Under the pieces are notes generated by a model. It saw only the letters and a program-made list of their open reading frames with translations, ran no database searches and was not told where the DNA came from. The position numbers and the translations under genes were made by a program. A DNA stretch of 64,000 bases from Nocardiopsis sp. FIRDI 009. Its GTDB lineage: Bacteria > Actinomycetota > Actinomycetes > Streptosporangiales > Streptosporangiaceae. Position 1 is the stretch's first letter. The number at the start of each line of letters is the position of its first letter. Positions 53,285 through 62,646 of the stretch are shown here, one piece after another. The stretch covers positions 1 through 64,000 of the forward strand of contig NZ_QPNC01000012.1 in NCBI RefSeq assembly GCF_003386285.1. The letters are read 5' to 3'.

Positions 53285-54801
53285 GCCTTCTCCTGTGCGG
53301 AGCGCTCCGCGTGGGTCGGGCCCGTGGGCGTGGCGAGCGCCCCGGGGGCCTGGGGATCGAGGTCGAACAGTTCTCTGAGGGCCGCCTCGTAGGACTCACC
53401 GTCCGGCGCCTTGGCCAGCTCCTTGACGCGCACGGTGGGCCGGTGCAGGAGCTTGTCGGCGACCCGGCGCATGGCGCGGGTGATCTCCTCGCGCGCCTTG
53501 GGGCCGAGGTCGTCGGGCAGGCGGCCGTGCAGGCGGGTCAGCTCGGCCTCGACGACGTCCTGCGCCTGGGCGCGCAGGGCGACCACGGTCGGGGTCACCT
53601 GGTTGGCGCGGCGGACGGCGCCGAACTCGGCGACCTCCTCCTCCACGATCCCCCGGACGAGGGTGAGGGAGCCGGAGCGGTCGGTGTCGCCGCCGGTCCC
53701 GCCGGCGGCCGCCTGGCGCAGGTCCTCGATGTCGACCAGGCGTGCCCCGGGCAGGTCCCGGACGGCGGGGTCGATGTCGCGCGGCAGGGCGAGGTCGAGG
53801 AAGACCAGGGGTCTGTCGCGCCCCTCGGCGGCCGGGGCGACGGCGTCGGCGGCGAGCACGAGCCCCTGGGCTCCGGTGCAGGAGATGACCAGGTCGACGT
53901 CGGTGAGGGCGGCGGCGGCCTCGTCGAAGGGCACCGCGTGGGCGTCGACGGTGTCGTAGGCCTCGGTGAGGCACTCGGCGAGGCGGGCGGCGCGCTCGTG
54001 GGTGCGGTTGGCGACCACCACGCGGCTGGCGCCCTGGCGGGCGACGGTGTTGGCGGACAGGGCGCTCATGGAGCCCGCGCCGAGGACGAGGACGCGGACA
54101 CCGGCCAGCGACGCGGGGGCGGGCCGGGCGACCTCGGCGTCGGAGGCGGTGCCGGGTTCCGCGGGGGCGGCGGTGGCGCCGGACATGGGGCAGCCCGCGG
54201 GGGCGACGGCGCCCTCGGCGGGGGTGGTGCGGTCGACGGTGACCTCGGCGGGTTCCGCCGCGGTCGCGCCGAGGTGGCGCAGGGCCTCGGTGAGTCCGAA
54301 GCTGACCATGTCGGCTCCGGCGTGGTCGAGGTGGGTCTCGGTGTGGGCGCGCTTGCCCACGCGCAGGGCGCGCTGGCCGAGGTCGTTGAGCACCCGGCCG
54401 ACGGTGGCGTGCTCCTGGCCCTCCTTGAGGGCGTCGCGGACCTGGCCGAGGATCTGGCCCTCGCCGACGACCATGGAGTCCAGGCCGCAGGTGACGGAGA
54501 AGAGGTGCTGGACGGCGCGGTCCTCGTAGTGCACGTACAGGTGCTCGGAGAGTTCGCCGAGCGGGACGCCGGTGTGCCAGGAGAGGAGTTCGGTGATGGC
54601 CGCGACCCCGCCGTGGAAGGTCGCGACGTCGGCGTAGACCTCCGTGCGGTTGCAGGTGGAGACCACCATGACCTCGTTCACGGAGTCGGAGCCGAGCATG
54701 TCGCCGACCACCCGGGTCCGCGTCTCCCCGTTCAGTGCGACGCGTTCGAGCAGCGCCACCGGAGAACTCCGGTGGCTCAACCCCACGGCCAGGACACTCA
54801 T
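53281..54801 (-). CDS. hemA: Glutamyl-tRNA reductase
   Basis: 506 residues from ATG 54801 (MSVLAVGLSHRSSPVALLER). Catalytic Cys50 is in VSTCNRTEVY; GLDSMVVGEGQILGQV follows; the NADPH Rossmann motif is VLVLGAGSMSALSA. An extra Ala/Pro/Thr-rich stretch of about 50 residues (about 178-230) separates the catalytic and NADPH domains, beyond the E. coli-type length of about 420. It makes glutamate-1-semialdehyde. First hem gene behind rex, 151 bp downstream of it. Confidence 0.96.
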   Translation of the reverse strand: MSVLAVGLSHRSSPVALLERVALNGETRTRVVGDMLGSDSVNEVMVVSTCNRTEVYADVATFHGGVAAITELLSWHTGVPLGELSEHLYVHYEDRAVQHLFSVTCGLDSMVVGEGQILGQVRDALKEGQEHATVGRVLNDLGQRALRVGKRAHTETHLDHAGADMVSFGLTEALRHLGATAAEPAEVTVDRTTPAEGAVAPAGCPMSGATAAPAEPGTASDAEVARPAPASLAGVRVLVLGAGSMSALSANTVARQGASRVVVANRTHERAARLAECLTEAYDTVDAHAVPFDEAAAALTDVDLVISCTGAQGLVLAADAVAPAAEGRDRPLVFLDLALPRDIDPAVRDLPGARLVDIEDLRQAAAGGTGGDTDRSGSLTLVRGIVEEEVAEFGAVRRANQVTPTVVALRAQAQDVVEAELTRLHGRLPDDLGPKAREEITRAMRRVADKLLHRPTVRVKELAKAPDGESYEAALRELFDLDPQAPGALATPTGPTHAERSAQEKA

Positions 54802-54952
54802 CCGATCTCTCCCATGCGTCCTCTGCGGGCCTACACAGCTTCTCTCCATCCTCGGGCACGGGGCGCCGTCCTGTGTGCGGACCCTCCCGAGACGCGGCGC
54901 ACGCTCGCTCATCGCCGCCGCTCATGCAGGCCTCACGGCCTTGGTGTCGGTC

Positions 54953-55648
54953 TCACGTCAGTTCCAGTCCCGCCGCCCGCGCGTCGCGGCCGTCGCCGTC
55001 GGCCCTGCGCTGCGCGTGGAAGGCCAGGATCTGGAGTTCGATGGACAAGTCGACCTTACGCACATCGACCCCGTCCGGCACATTGAGCACCACTGGCGCG
55101 AAGTTGAGGATGCTGGTCACCCCGGCCTCGACGAACCGGCTCGCCACGCCCTGGGCGGACGCCGCCGGTGTCGCGATGACCCCGATGGACACGCCCCTGG
55201 AGCGCACAACCTCCTCCAGGCTGTCAATATGCCGCACCTGGATGGACGCCACGCTCTGCCCGACCACCCCGGGGTCGGCGTCGAGCAGGGCCGCGATGCG
55301 GAACCCGCGCGACCCGAAGCCCCCGTAGTTGGCCAGTGCGCGCCCCAGGTTGCCGATGCCGACGATGGCCACGGCCCAGTCCTGGGTGAGACCAAGCTCA
55401 CGCGATATCTGGTACACGAGGTACTCGACCTCGTACCCCACACCGCGCGTCCCGTACGACCCGAGATGGGACAGGTCCTTGCGGAGTTTGGCGGAGTTCA
55501 CACCGGCGGCCGTGGCGAGCGCCTCGGAGGAGACGGTGAGGATCCCGCGGTCCTGGAGCGCCTGGAGCGCGCGGAGGTAGACCGGCAGTCGGGCGACGGT
55601 GGCTTCGGGGATTCCCCTGTCCCGGGGTCGAGGTGGACGACTGGTCAC
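54953..55648 (-). CDS. rex: Redox-sensing transcriptional repressor Rex
   Basis: 231 residues from GTG 55648 (AGGAG 9 bp before); the longer frame from 55876 would run through the Rex box. N-terminal winged helix (IPEATVARLPVYLRALQAL, then GVNSAKLRKDLSHLGSYGTRGVGY), then an NAD(H)-binding Rossmann domain (WAVAIVGIGNLGRALANY) and a domain-swap helix. It represses respiratory and hem genes until NADH rises. The rex-hemA-hemC-hemD-hemB order matches Streptomyces. Confidence 0.97.
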   Translation of the reverse strand: MTSRPPRPRDRGIPEATVARLPVYLRALQALQDRGILTVSSEALATAAGVNSAKLRKDLSHLGSYGTRGVGYEVEYLVYQISRELGLTQDWAVAIVGIGNLGRALANYGGFGSRGFRIAALLDADPGVVGQSVASIQVRHIDSLEEVVRSRGVSIGVIATPAASAQGVASRFVEAGVTSILNFAPVVLNVPDGVDVRKVDLSIELQILAFHAQRRADGDGRDARAAGLELT

Positions 55649-55752
55649 AGGCGGGCGCTCCTGAGCGGCTGTGGTGCGGACGGGGTGTGGGCCGTGAGCG
55701 GCGCGCCGTGGGGGCCGGTGCGTCGTCCTTCCCCGACTGGTCTGTGCCCCAC

Positions 55753-55781
55753 AGATTACGCGCTTGTGAAAGCGCGCACAA
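55753..55781 (-). promoter_or_regulatory. rex-hem promoter overlapped by a Rex box
   Basis: The Rex operator TTGTGAAAGCGCGCACAA (55764-55781) has two deviations from TTGTGAA-N4-TTCACAA. On the minus strand TTGTGC (55776-55781) serves as -35 and TAATCT (55753-55758) as -10 with 17-bp spacing, so bound Rex would block polymerase. Otherwise the 510-bp gap to 56158 holds only a short direct repeat near its far end. Confidence 0.8.
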
Positions 55782-56090
55782 AGTGGGGTGGCCTGTGACG
55801 CGGGTTTCATAAGTTCCCATCCGCCGCGGACGCGGACGCCGCGGGGAGGAACGGGGTCTCCACCGAGTTCCCTCACCGGAGGTCACGGCGGAGGGCGGTG
55901 GTACGGGGAGGCGGACTCCGCGTCGCGCGCCCCCTCCCCGCCCTCTTCGGAGAAAAGCTCCCGCGGCCTCGGAACCGGTATGGCCGAGACCCCCCATTCC
56001 AGACGTCCACGGAGAATCCGATGGGAAGATTTGTGCCTCCTGCCCGTATTCTCCCGGAAAGTCGCACCCGTTCTCTCACCGATCGGCGCG

Positions 56091-56177
56091 GGAACGGCTC
56101 ACGCGCGCAGCGCGGAGGGATTCACCGCCTTCGTCGACCTCCACCCCTCGGGGACGGTTCACGCGCGCAGCGCGGAG
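56091..56177. repeat. Direct repeat of the glutaredoxin gene 3' end
   Basis: Two 27-bp copies with two mismatches, gg(a/g)acgg(c/t)tcacgcgcgcagcgcggag, at 56091-56117 and 56151-56177, exactly 60 bp apart. The second copy covers the last codons and stop of the glutaredoxin gene. Confidence 0.7.
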
Positions 56178-56425
56178 CGCAGTCGGCCCTCCGAGACCCG
56201 CCAGAAGTCGTGTCGGCGCCCGTCCACGAAGGTCACCGGAATCTTGTCCCAGTACTCCTCGCGCTCGGCCCCGCCCACCTCGTCGAGCCGCACCTCGGCC
56301 CGGGTCGCTCCGAGGTCGTCGGTGACCCGCTCGACGACCGCCCACGCCTCCTCGCACAGGTGGCATTCCGGCTTGCCGAGAACGACGACGCGCGCGCGCC
56401 GCGCCCATTCCGGTGTTTCGTCCAT
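56159..56425 (-). CDS. Glutaredoxin-like protein (DUF836 type)
   Basis: 88 residues. VVVLGKPECHLCEEAWAV has the C21-H-L-C24 redox site of the short thioredoxin-fold glutaredoxin family, followed by the cis-Pro region KIPVTFVDGRRHDFWRVSEG. Actinobacteria usually keep this gene just upstream of rex and the hem operon. It may reduce a cytoplasmic partner with mycothiol or thioredoxin; that partner is unknown. Its 3' end is duplicated downstream. Confidence 0.93.
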   Translation of the reverse strand: MDETPEWARRARVVVLGKPECHLCEEAWAVVERVTDDLGATRAEVRLDEVGGAEREEYWDKIPVTFVDGRRHDFWRVSEGRLRSALRA

Positions 56426-56459
56426 GTCTCCTCCGTGTTCCGCACCGTTTTCGACGACC

Positions 56460-56717
56460 TCACCCGCCCGCGAACGGCGGTAGGACCTCGATCACAGTGC
56501 CGTCCGTGACGGCGACCTCGCCGTGCGCCCGCCGACCGACCGGCTGTTCGTCGACCAGGAGCGACGAAGCCCCCAGAACACGCTGGAAGCGGTCGTCTGG
56601 GTGCAGCCGACACGCCGCCGCCAGGGCCTCCTCGAGCGTGCCCGCCTCGACGTGTTCCTCGGCCGTTCCGGCCGCTTCCTTGGCCGCGGCCCAGTACCTG
56701 ATAGTGCACTTCGCCAT
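56460..56717 (-). CDS. MoaD/ThiS-family sulfur carrier protein
   Basis: 85 residues from ATG 56717, beginning [17 protein letters not shown] and ending in the essential C-terminal Gly-Gly (VLPPFAGG). The ubiquitin-like fold is thiocarboxylated by an E1-type enzyme and passes sulfur to molybdopterin, thiazole or another product. No moa, thi or E1 gene is in the window, so the pathway is open. It diverges from glnR. A corresponding MoaD-like gene lies beside the GlnR-type regulator in other actinobacteria as I recall. Confidence 0.93.
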   Translation of the reverse strand: MAKCTIRYWAAAKEAAGTAEEHVEAGTLEEALAAACRLHPDDRFQRVLGASSLLVDEQPVGRRAHGEVAVTDGTVIEVLPPFAGG

Positions 56718-56827
56718 CTGTTGATTATCCTTGGTGTTGCTCGGAGGCGACGTATTCGACAAATCTTCACCGGGGGCAAAGGCGCCTTCGTTCGTCCGCA
56801 TCGCGCGGGGTTGACGAGAAGAGACGC

Positions 56828-57601
56828 ATGAGCCATCTGCTGCTACTGACGAACTCGAACGAACCGTCCGACCACGTGCTGCCCGCTCTCGGACTCCTCC
56901 TGCACTCGGTGCGGGTGGCGCCCGCGGAGGCCGGCGCGCTCCTGGCCTCCGGTGGTGGTAACGGAAGCTCCAGTGCTCCCGTCGACGCCATTCTGGTCGA
57001 CGCGCGAACCGACCTGGCAGCCGCCCGGAACTTCTGCCGCCTGCTCGACACCACGGGGCTGGACTGCCCGCTGCTGGTCGTCCTGACCGAGGGCGGCGTC
57101 GCGGCGCTGACCCCGGACTGGCAGGTCGACGACTTCATCCTGACCACCGCGGGACCCGCCGAGGTCGAGGCGCGGCTCCGACTGGCCGTGGGCTCGGCCG
57201 ACGCCGGCTCCGACGACCCGGACGAGATCCGCCGCGGTGACCTGGTGATCGACGAGGCGACCTACATCGCCCGGCTGCGGGGCCGCATCCTGGACCTGAC
57301 CTTCAAGGAGTTCGAACTCCTCAAGTTCCTGGCCCAGCACCCCGGCCGCGTGTTCACGCGGGCACAGCTGCTCCAGGAGGTGTGGGGTTACGACTACTTC
57401 GGCGGCACCCGCACCATCGACGTCCACGTGCGACGCCTGCGCGCCAAGCTCGGCTCGGAGTACGAGTCGCTCATCGGCACGGTGCGCAACGTGGGTTACC
57501 GCTTCGTCCCGGACCCGGTCGCCAAGACCGCACCCGGACAGAACGAGGCCGCGGAGTCGCTGCCCGCCGCCCGGACCCCGGAGAACAGCGGGAAGAAGTA
57601 G
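56828..57601 (+). CDS. glnR: Nitrogen regulator GlnR (OmpR-type, atypical receiver)
   Basis: 257 residues. The N-terminus [20 protein letters not shown] and the run [15 protein letters not shown] match actinobacterial GlnR closely. The receiver keeps Asp58 (AILVDARTD) but lacks the usual acidic pair, as in GlnR, which works as an unphosphorylated dimer. The winged helix is complete ([37 protein letters not shown]). It activates ammonium and nitrate assimilation genes. An extra Gly/Ser stretch ([10 protein letters not shown], 40-49) is inserted in the receiver relative to Streptomyces GlnR. Confidence 0.94.
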   Translation: MSHLLLLTNSNEPSDHVLPALGLLLHSVRVAPAEAGALLASGGGNGSSSAPVDAILVDARTDLAAARNFCRLLDTTGLDCPLLVVLTEGGVAALTPDWQVDDFILTTAGPAEVEARLRLAVGSADAGSDDPDEIRRGDLVIDEATYIARLRGRILDLTFKEFELLKFLAQHPGRVFTRAQLLQEVWGYDYFGGTRTIDVHVRRLRAKLGSEYESLIGTVRNVGYRFVPDPVAKTAPGQNEAAESLPAARTPENSGKK

Positions 57602-57699
57602 GGCGGGCGCCGCAGGCGGGAGAGCCGCTCGGCGGACACGGTCGGCGCGACCGGGACCGACGCGGGTCCCGGTCACCGCCGCGCCCGGGGACCGTTCTT

Positions 57700-57893
57700 C
57701 CGGACGGCCGCCCCGGGGGGCGCCGTTCGGGCGCCGGCGGGGTTCCGCACGACGGGGTGAGCCGCGTGGCGAGGAACGGGCGACAGGCGCGGCCGAAGGA
57801 GAAACCGCGCCGCAGGCCCCCGTCGAGGGTGGTGGCGGGCGGCGGACGGGCCGAAGCGAAGCGGAGACCCACAGCGGACACGGTCACCCACCG
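57700..57893. repeat. Dispersed intergenic repeat, copy B
   Basis: Homologous to 10086-10245 over most of its length; exact core at 57724-57742. It lies in the 456-bp gap after glnR. The rest of the gap shows only a plausible -10 (TAGGAT, 57951-57956) for the next gene. Confidence 0.6.
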
Positions 57894-58057
57894 TCACCAT
57901 CGGTGTGAATTCGGGCACCCGGGACACTCGTCTTCCGGGCTCGCACGGCTTAGGATTCGTGGGGCGACCCGAGTCGGGTGAGGGCTGGCGCGGTGCCACT
58001 CCCCGGACCGGGAGCGTCCCACCGTTCCGGCGCGCCACTGAGGAGTGAATCGCACCG

Positions 58058-59161
58058 ATGTCCACCCCCACCGCGAGATCCCCGCTCACCGCGCACCCCC
58101 GAGGTCTGAGCATCGCGCTCGGCACCACCTTCGTCGGGTCCAGCCTCGTCGCCGTGATGGCTCCGGCCTACGCCGATCCCTCCCCCTCCGAGGAGCCCGG
58201 CGTCGGCACCCCCTCGGTCTCCGTCGTGTTCCACCTCAGCGACAGTGAGATGGAACTCGGCTCGGACGCGCCGACCAACACCGTGACCGCCACCAACACG
58301 GGCGACCTCGCCGTCTGCCTGGTCAACCTGTCCACCGACGTCACCGGCTTCCGTGTCGACGGGTTCGAGCCGCGGCGTCTGGCCCCCGGCGGGAAGGCCC
58401 CGGTGGGCGAGGTCAACGGCACCCCCAAGGAGTCGGTCGACGTCGTCGCCACCCTCACCTACGCCCGCCCCGACGACCAGGCCGGGTGCGCCGAGCCCGG
58501 CACGGCCACCAGCGTCGTCACCGGAGCGTGGTCGATCACCGTGCTCGACCCCCGCCCGACACCGAGCCCCTCCCCGAGCCCGGACCCGACCGCGTCCCCC
58601 TCTCCCTCTCCGTCCCCCAGCCCCACGCCGAGCCCCAGCCCCACGCCGAGCCCCAGCCCCACGCCGAGCCCGACACCGAGCCCCAGCCCCACGCCGAACC
58701 CCAGGCCCACGCCGAGTCCGAGCCCCAGTGCCACGGAGAGTCCCAGCCCCGCACCCACCGACGACGGGTCGGAGGAGTCGACCGGTGGCTCCGGCGGCGA
58801 CCGGCGTCCGGACCCCACCCCGACCTCGCGGAACACGTCCTCGCCCAGCACCCCACGTCCCGGTGTGAGCTCACCGCCGACCACCGACGGCGACGTTCCG
58901 ACCATCCCCAGCGGCGTGGCGGACCTGCCCGACCTCTCCCCCGGCGGCGAGGACCTCGCCGACCTGCCGATGGTCACCCCGACCGAGGACGGCGCGGAGG
59001 AGACCGAGGTGGCCGCCGATCACACCGACCTGCGCCCGTCGACGGCTCCGTCGATCCTGTTGGCCGCCGTCCTCCTGGCCCTGCTGCTCGCCACGCCCCT
59101 GGCGCCCGCGCGCCGTGTCCGGACCGGGACCCGCTACCAGGGCAGGCGCCGCCGTTCCTGA
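58058..59161 (+). CDS. Secreted surface protein with Pro-Ser-Thr stalk and C-terminal membrane anchor
   Basis: 367 residues. The N-terminal signal peptide ends around YADPSPS. A small beta-rich domain follows (about 50-165; [20 protein letters not shown]) with two cysteines likely bonded. About 70 residues of (PSPSPT)n stalk come next, then an acidic region and a C-terminal hydrophobic helix ([18 protein letters not shown]) with an Arg-rich tail. No LPxTG sorting signal is visible, so the anchor is the membrane. It may be a spacer that displays the N-terminal domain outside the wall. Function unknown. Confidence 0.8.
   Translation: MSTPTARSPLTAHPRGLSIALGTTFVGSSLVAVMAPAYADPSPSEEPGVGTPSVSVVFHLSDSEMELGSDAPTNTVTATNTGDLAVCLVNLSTDVTGFRVDGFEPRRLAPGGKAPVGEVNGTPKESVDVVATLTYARPDDQAGCAEPGTATSVVTGAWSITVLDPRPTPSPSPSPDPTASPSPSPSPSPTPSPSPTPSPSPTPSPTPSPSPTPNPRPTPSPSPSATESPSPAPTDDGSEESTGGSGGDRRPDPTPTSRNTSSPSTPRPGVSSPPTTDGDVPTIPSGVADLPDLSPGGEDLADLPMVTPTEDGAEETEVAADHTDLRPSTAPSILLAAVLLALLLATPLAPARRVRTGTRYQGRRRRS
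58617..58720 (+). repeat. Tandem 18-bp coding repeat (Pro-Ser-Pro-Thr stalk)
   Basis: Imperfect tandem copies of ccgagccccagccccacg encode the stalk of the surface protein. Such tracts change length by slippage. Confidence 0.85.
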
Positions 59162-59226
59162 CCCGCTCGGCCGTCCCGCCGCTCCCGGATCGGCCCCCGC
59201 CGACGAACCGTCGTAGGCTTTCGACC

Positions 59227-60219
59227 ATGAGCACCCCGCACGTCACCGACGGCCTCGGCACGGACCTGGCCGACCAGATCCTGGCCCTCGCCGAGGCCGC
59301 CCGCCGCGAGGACGGCGTCGCCCCCCTGTCGGAACACACCATCCTCCGCGTCCGGCACGGCGCCCCCGCGGGCAGCAGCCGGTTCCACACGGTCACCCGG
59401 GACGGCCGGGTCGTGGGCTTCGCGTTCGTCGAGCGCATCGCGGGCGAACCCGACTCCGGCGAACTCGTGGTCGACCCGGCCCACCGCCGCCGCGGCCACG
59501 GCACCGCGCTCCTGCGCTCGGTCCGCGACGACGCCGGGCCCGACGGGGTACGCGTCTGGGCGCACGGCCGCACCCCGCAGGCGGTGTCGGTCGCCGAGGG
59601 GAACGGTTGGCGCGCCGTCCGCGAGCTGCACAAGATGCGGATGCCGCTGCGCGACCTCCCCGCCGACGCCCCGGGCGGCCCCCGAACCGCGCCCGAACTG
59701 CCCGAGGCCGAACTCAGGCCCGAGGTGGCCGACCGGGTCCGGGTGCGCGCCTTCGTCGTCGGCCAGGACGAGGAGGCGTGGCTGCGCGCCAACGCCCGCG
59801 CCTTCGCCGACCACCCCGAACAGGGCCAGCTCACCCTCGACGACCTGCTCCAGCGCGAGGTCGAGGACTGGTTCGACCCGCACGGCTTCTTCCTCGCGAC
59901 CGCCACCGACGGTTCGGTCGCCGCGTTCCACTGGACCAAGACGCACGCCGACGGCGCCGGGCTCACCGACGGCGAACCGGTCGGCGAGGTCTACGTCGTG
60001 GGTGTGGACCCCGACTGGCAGGGGACGGGGCTGGGCCGCACACTCACCCTGACCGGCCTGCACCACCTGCGCGACGCGGGGCTGCCGTGGGTGCACCTGT
60101 ACGTGGACGGGGACAACGAGGCCGCCGTGCGGCTGTACGCCTCCCTCGGGTTCGAGGTGTGGGACACGGACGTGATGTACGCGCCGCCGTCGGAGGGCGT
60201 CGCACCCGCCTCCCCCTGA
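59227..60219 (+). CDS. mshD: Mycothiol synthase MshD
   Basis: 330 residues from ATG 59227 (MSTPHVTDGLGTDLADQI). Two tandem GNAT domains; the first has VVDPAHRRRGHGTALLRSV and the second, catalytic one VGVDPDWQGTGLGRTLTL with acetyl-CoA-binding Q/RxxGxG/A. EVYVVGVDP and LYVDGDNEAAVRLYASLGFE are typical MshD C-terminal motifs. It acetylates cysteinyl-glucosaminyl-inositol, the last mycothiol step, complementing mshA in this window. Confidence 0.96.
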   Translation: MSTPHVTDGLGTDLADQILALAEAARREDGVAPLSEHTILRVRHGAPAGSSRFHTVTRDGRVVGFAFVERIAGEPDSGELVVDPAHRRRGHGTALLRSVRDDAGPDGVRVWAHGRTPQAVSVAEGNGWRAVRELHKMRMPLRDLPADAPGGPRTAPELPEAELRPEVADRVRVRAFVVGQDEEAWLRANARAFADHPEQGQLTLDDLLQREVEDWFDPHGFFLATATDGSVAAFHWTKTHADGAGLTDGEPVGEVYVVGVDPDWQGTGLGRTLTLTGLHHLRDAGLPWVHLYVDGDNEAAVRLYASLGFEVWDTDVMYAPPSEGVAPASP

Positions 60220-60278
60220 GGTGCGACACGTCACATTCACCACCCGAACCCCTTGAGGCCACGGGAGTGCGACATGTC

Positions 60279-60300
60279 GTTCATCTCCCGTTCATCTTTC
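60279..60300 (+). promoter_or_regulatory. PHO box upstream of pstCAB
   Basis: Two head-to-tail 11-mers, GTTCATCTCCC and GTTCATCTTTC, match the actinobacterial PhoP/RegX3 direct repeat (GTTCAyyyrrG). They lie 247 bp before pstC, in a 327-bp gap that carries no pstS. A third weak unit (ATTCACCACCC) is near 60236. Confidence 0.8.
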
Positions 60301-60546
60301 TTGGGACAACTGGTCACCTGCCGCGCCTACCTTCGCACTCGGCGCGGAAGGGCCAAACCGCGCGTGGTGACCGTGACAACACGGCTACCGACCGGCTACC
60401 TCTGAGTCGTGGCGGACTCCCGGACACACCCCGTGGACGACGCCCGCCCGGATCCACGGTGCCCGGAGCCGTCGCGCGAGCCGCGCGCCGACCCGGCACG
60501 GCCCAGGTGACCAGCCCTGACATCCTTTCCGAACCGGAGCCAATCC

Positions 60547-61509
60547 ATGACGACCACGGACGCGCCCCAGGCGGCACCACCGCCCACGGGAAGGCGCCGG
60601 ATCGGCGACACCGTCTTCGCCGGGCTCGCCCGAGGCTCGGGCCTCCTCATCCTGCTGATCCTCGCCGGGGTCGCCGCCTTCCTGATCATCCAGGCCTGGC
60701 CCTCGCTCGCCGCCAACACCGCGAACTTCCTCACCACCCAGGAGTGGGACGCCAACGTCCGGGAGAACCCCGCGTTCGGTGTCGCGGCACTGGCCTTCGG
60801 CACCGTCCTGGCGGCCGCCATCGCGCTGCTGCTGGCCACCCCCGTCGCCGTCGGGATCGCGCTGTTCATCGTCTACTACGCGCCCCGCAGGGTCGCCGCC
60901 GTGCTCGGCTACCTGGTCGACCTGCTCGCCGCCATCCCCAGCGTCGTCTACGGCCTGTGGGGCATCGGGTTCCTCGCCCCGCAGCTCGTCCCCGTCTTCC
61001 GCGGCATGACGGAGTACCTGGGCTGGATCCCGCTGTTCTCCGGCCCCGCCTCCACCTCCGGCCGCACGATCCTCACCGCCTCCGTCGTGCTGGCGGTCAT
61101 GATCCTGCCGATCATCACCGCGATGTCGCGCGACGTGTTCCGGCAGGTGCCGCAGGGCCACCGTGAGGCCGCGCTCGCGATGGGGGCCACCCGCTGGGAG
61201 ATGATCCGGCTGGCCGTGCTGCCCTTCGGCCGCTCCGGCGTCGTCGGCGGCGCGATGCTCGGTCTGGGCCGTGCCCTGGGCGAGACCATGGCCGTCGCGA
61301 TGATCCTGTCGCCGTCGCTCGCGATCTCCTTCGACCTGCTCCGGAGCGGCAACCAGACCATCGCCGCGCACATCGCGCTCCAGTACCCGGAGGCCACCGG
61401 GTACGGCGTGTCCGCGCTGATCGCCGCCGGTCTGGTCCTGTTCGCGATCACCCTCGCCGTCAACATGGGCGCCCGCTACATCGTGGCGCGGGGCAGCAAG
61501 GAGGCCTGA
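60547..61509 (+). CDS. pstC: Phosphate ABC transporter permease PstC
   Basis: 320 residues. Six spans, the first at about 30-50 (SGLLILLILAGVAAFLIIQAW). The ABC permease EAA loop is EAALAMGATRWEMIRLAVLPFG. The substrate is phosphate, delivered by a PstS-type lipoprotein not encoded here. The stop overlaps the pstA ATG by 1 bp (TGATG). Predicted to be under RegX3 control through the upstream PHO box. Confidence 0.96.
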   Translation: MTTTDAPQAAPPPTGRRRIGDTVFAGLARGSGLLILLILAGVAAFLIIQAWPSLAANTANFLTTQEWDANVRENPAFGVAALAFGTVLAAAIALLLATPVAVGIALFIVYYAPRRVAAVLGYLVDLLAAIPSVVYGLWGIGFLAPQLVPVFRGMTEYLGWIPLFSGPASTSGRTILTASVVLAVMILPIITAMSRDVFRQVPQGHREAALAMGATRWEMIRLAVLPFGRSGVVGGAMLGLGRALGETMAVAMILSPSLAISFDLLRSGNQTIAAHIALQYPEATGYGVSALIAAGLVLFAITLAVNMGARYIVARGSKEA

Positions 61510-62591
61510 TGAGCACGACGACCACGCAGCCCCCCGGTCCCGAGACCGGACCGACCGAGGCCGCCCTCCGGCACGCGTCCCTGCCCCGCTACTTCCCCAC
61601 CGCCCTGCTCGCGTCCTGCGCCGCCGTGGTGGCCGGGGTCCTCCTGGCCTTCTCCTCGTTCGGCGCCATCCTGTGGGCGCTGCTGACCGCCGCGTCCTAC
61701 GTGGTGATCACCGTGACCGCCTCCGCGCGTGTCGAGGGCGGACGCAAGGCCACGGACCGGTTCGTCACGTCGCTGGTGTACGGGTGCTTCCTGCTCGCGA
61801 TCGCGCCCCTGGTGTCGGTGCTGTGGACCGTGCTCCGGAACGGCTTCGACCGCTTCGACGGGTACTTCCTGTCGGTGTCGATGAACGGCGTCCTGCCGAG
61901 CATGGACGCGGGCGGCGTCTACCACGCGATCGTCGGCACGCTGGCGATCACCGGGATGGCCACGCTCATCTCCGTGCCGATCGGCGTCATGACCGCCGTG
62001 TACCTGGTGGAGTACGCCAGGGGCCGGATCAAGCGCGTCATCACCTTCTTCGTGGACGTCATGACGGGCATCCCGTCGATCGTCGCCGGCCTGTTCGTCG
62101 TCGCCCTGTGGATGGTGCTGTTCGGCCCCGGTCACACCAACGGAGCCGCGGGCGCCATCTCCCTCGCCGTGCTGATGATCCCCGTCGTGGTCCGCTCCAG
62201 CGAGGAGATGCTCCGCCTGGTCCCGCGCGACCTGCGCGAGGCCTCCTACGCGCTGGGCGTACCCAGGTGGCGGACGATCACCAGGGTGGTCCTGCCCACC
62301 TCGGCCGCCGGTCTGACCACCGGGATCATGCTCGCCATCGCGCGCGTTATCGGGGAGACGGCGCCGCTGATCCTCACGGCGGGCTCCTCGGCGGTGTCGA
62401 TCAACTGGAACCTGTTCGACGGCCAGATGATGAGCCTCCCGGTCTTCATCTACTCACAGGTCCGCATGGGCGGTGCCGTCAACTACGAGCGGGCCTGGGC
62501 CGCGGCGCTGACGCTGATCCTGACGGTGATGCTGCTGTTCTTCCTGGCCCGGATGATCGGCCGCGCGTTCGCGCCGAAGTCCGCCCGCTGA
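61509..62591 (+). CDS. pstA: Phosphate ABC transporter permease PstA
   Basis: 360 residues. An N-terminal extension of about 90 residues with extra hydrophobic spans ([38 protein letters not shown]) precedes the usual PstA core. The EAA loop is [22 protein letters not shown], and [20 protein letters not shown] is the preceding conserved loop. It forms the channel with PstC. Confidence 0.96.
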   Translation: MSTTTTQPPGPETGPTEAALRHASLPRYFPTALLASCAAVVAGVLLAFSSFGAILWALLTAASYVVITVTASARVEGGRKATDRFVTSLVYGCFLLAIAPLVSVLWTVLRNGFDRFDGYFLSVSMNGVLPSMDAGGVYHAIVGTLAITGMATLISVPIGVMTAVYLVEYARGRIKRVITFFVDVMTGIPSIVAGLFVVALWMVLFGPGHTNGAAGAISLAVLMIPVVVRSSEEMLRLVPRDLREASYALGVPRWRTITRVVLPTSAAGLTTGIMLAIARVIGETAPLILTAGSSAVSINWNLFDGQMMSLPVFIYSQVRMGGAVNYERAWAAALTLILTVMLLFFLARMIGRAFAPKSAR

Positions 62592-62646
62592 CCCGTACCA
62601 ACCGCCCCGCGCACCGCGCGTCGAGCTCACTCACGAGGAACATCCA

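Noticed and set aside
53311..55086. 591-residue plus-strand ORF opposite hemA
   Set aside because: Gly/Val-rich antisense shadow of hemA.
58617..58720. Tandem repeats that might suggest a CRISPR array
   Set aside because: The 18-bp units are contiguous, in frame and encode a Pro-Ser-Thr stalk; no spacers.
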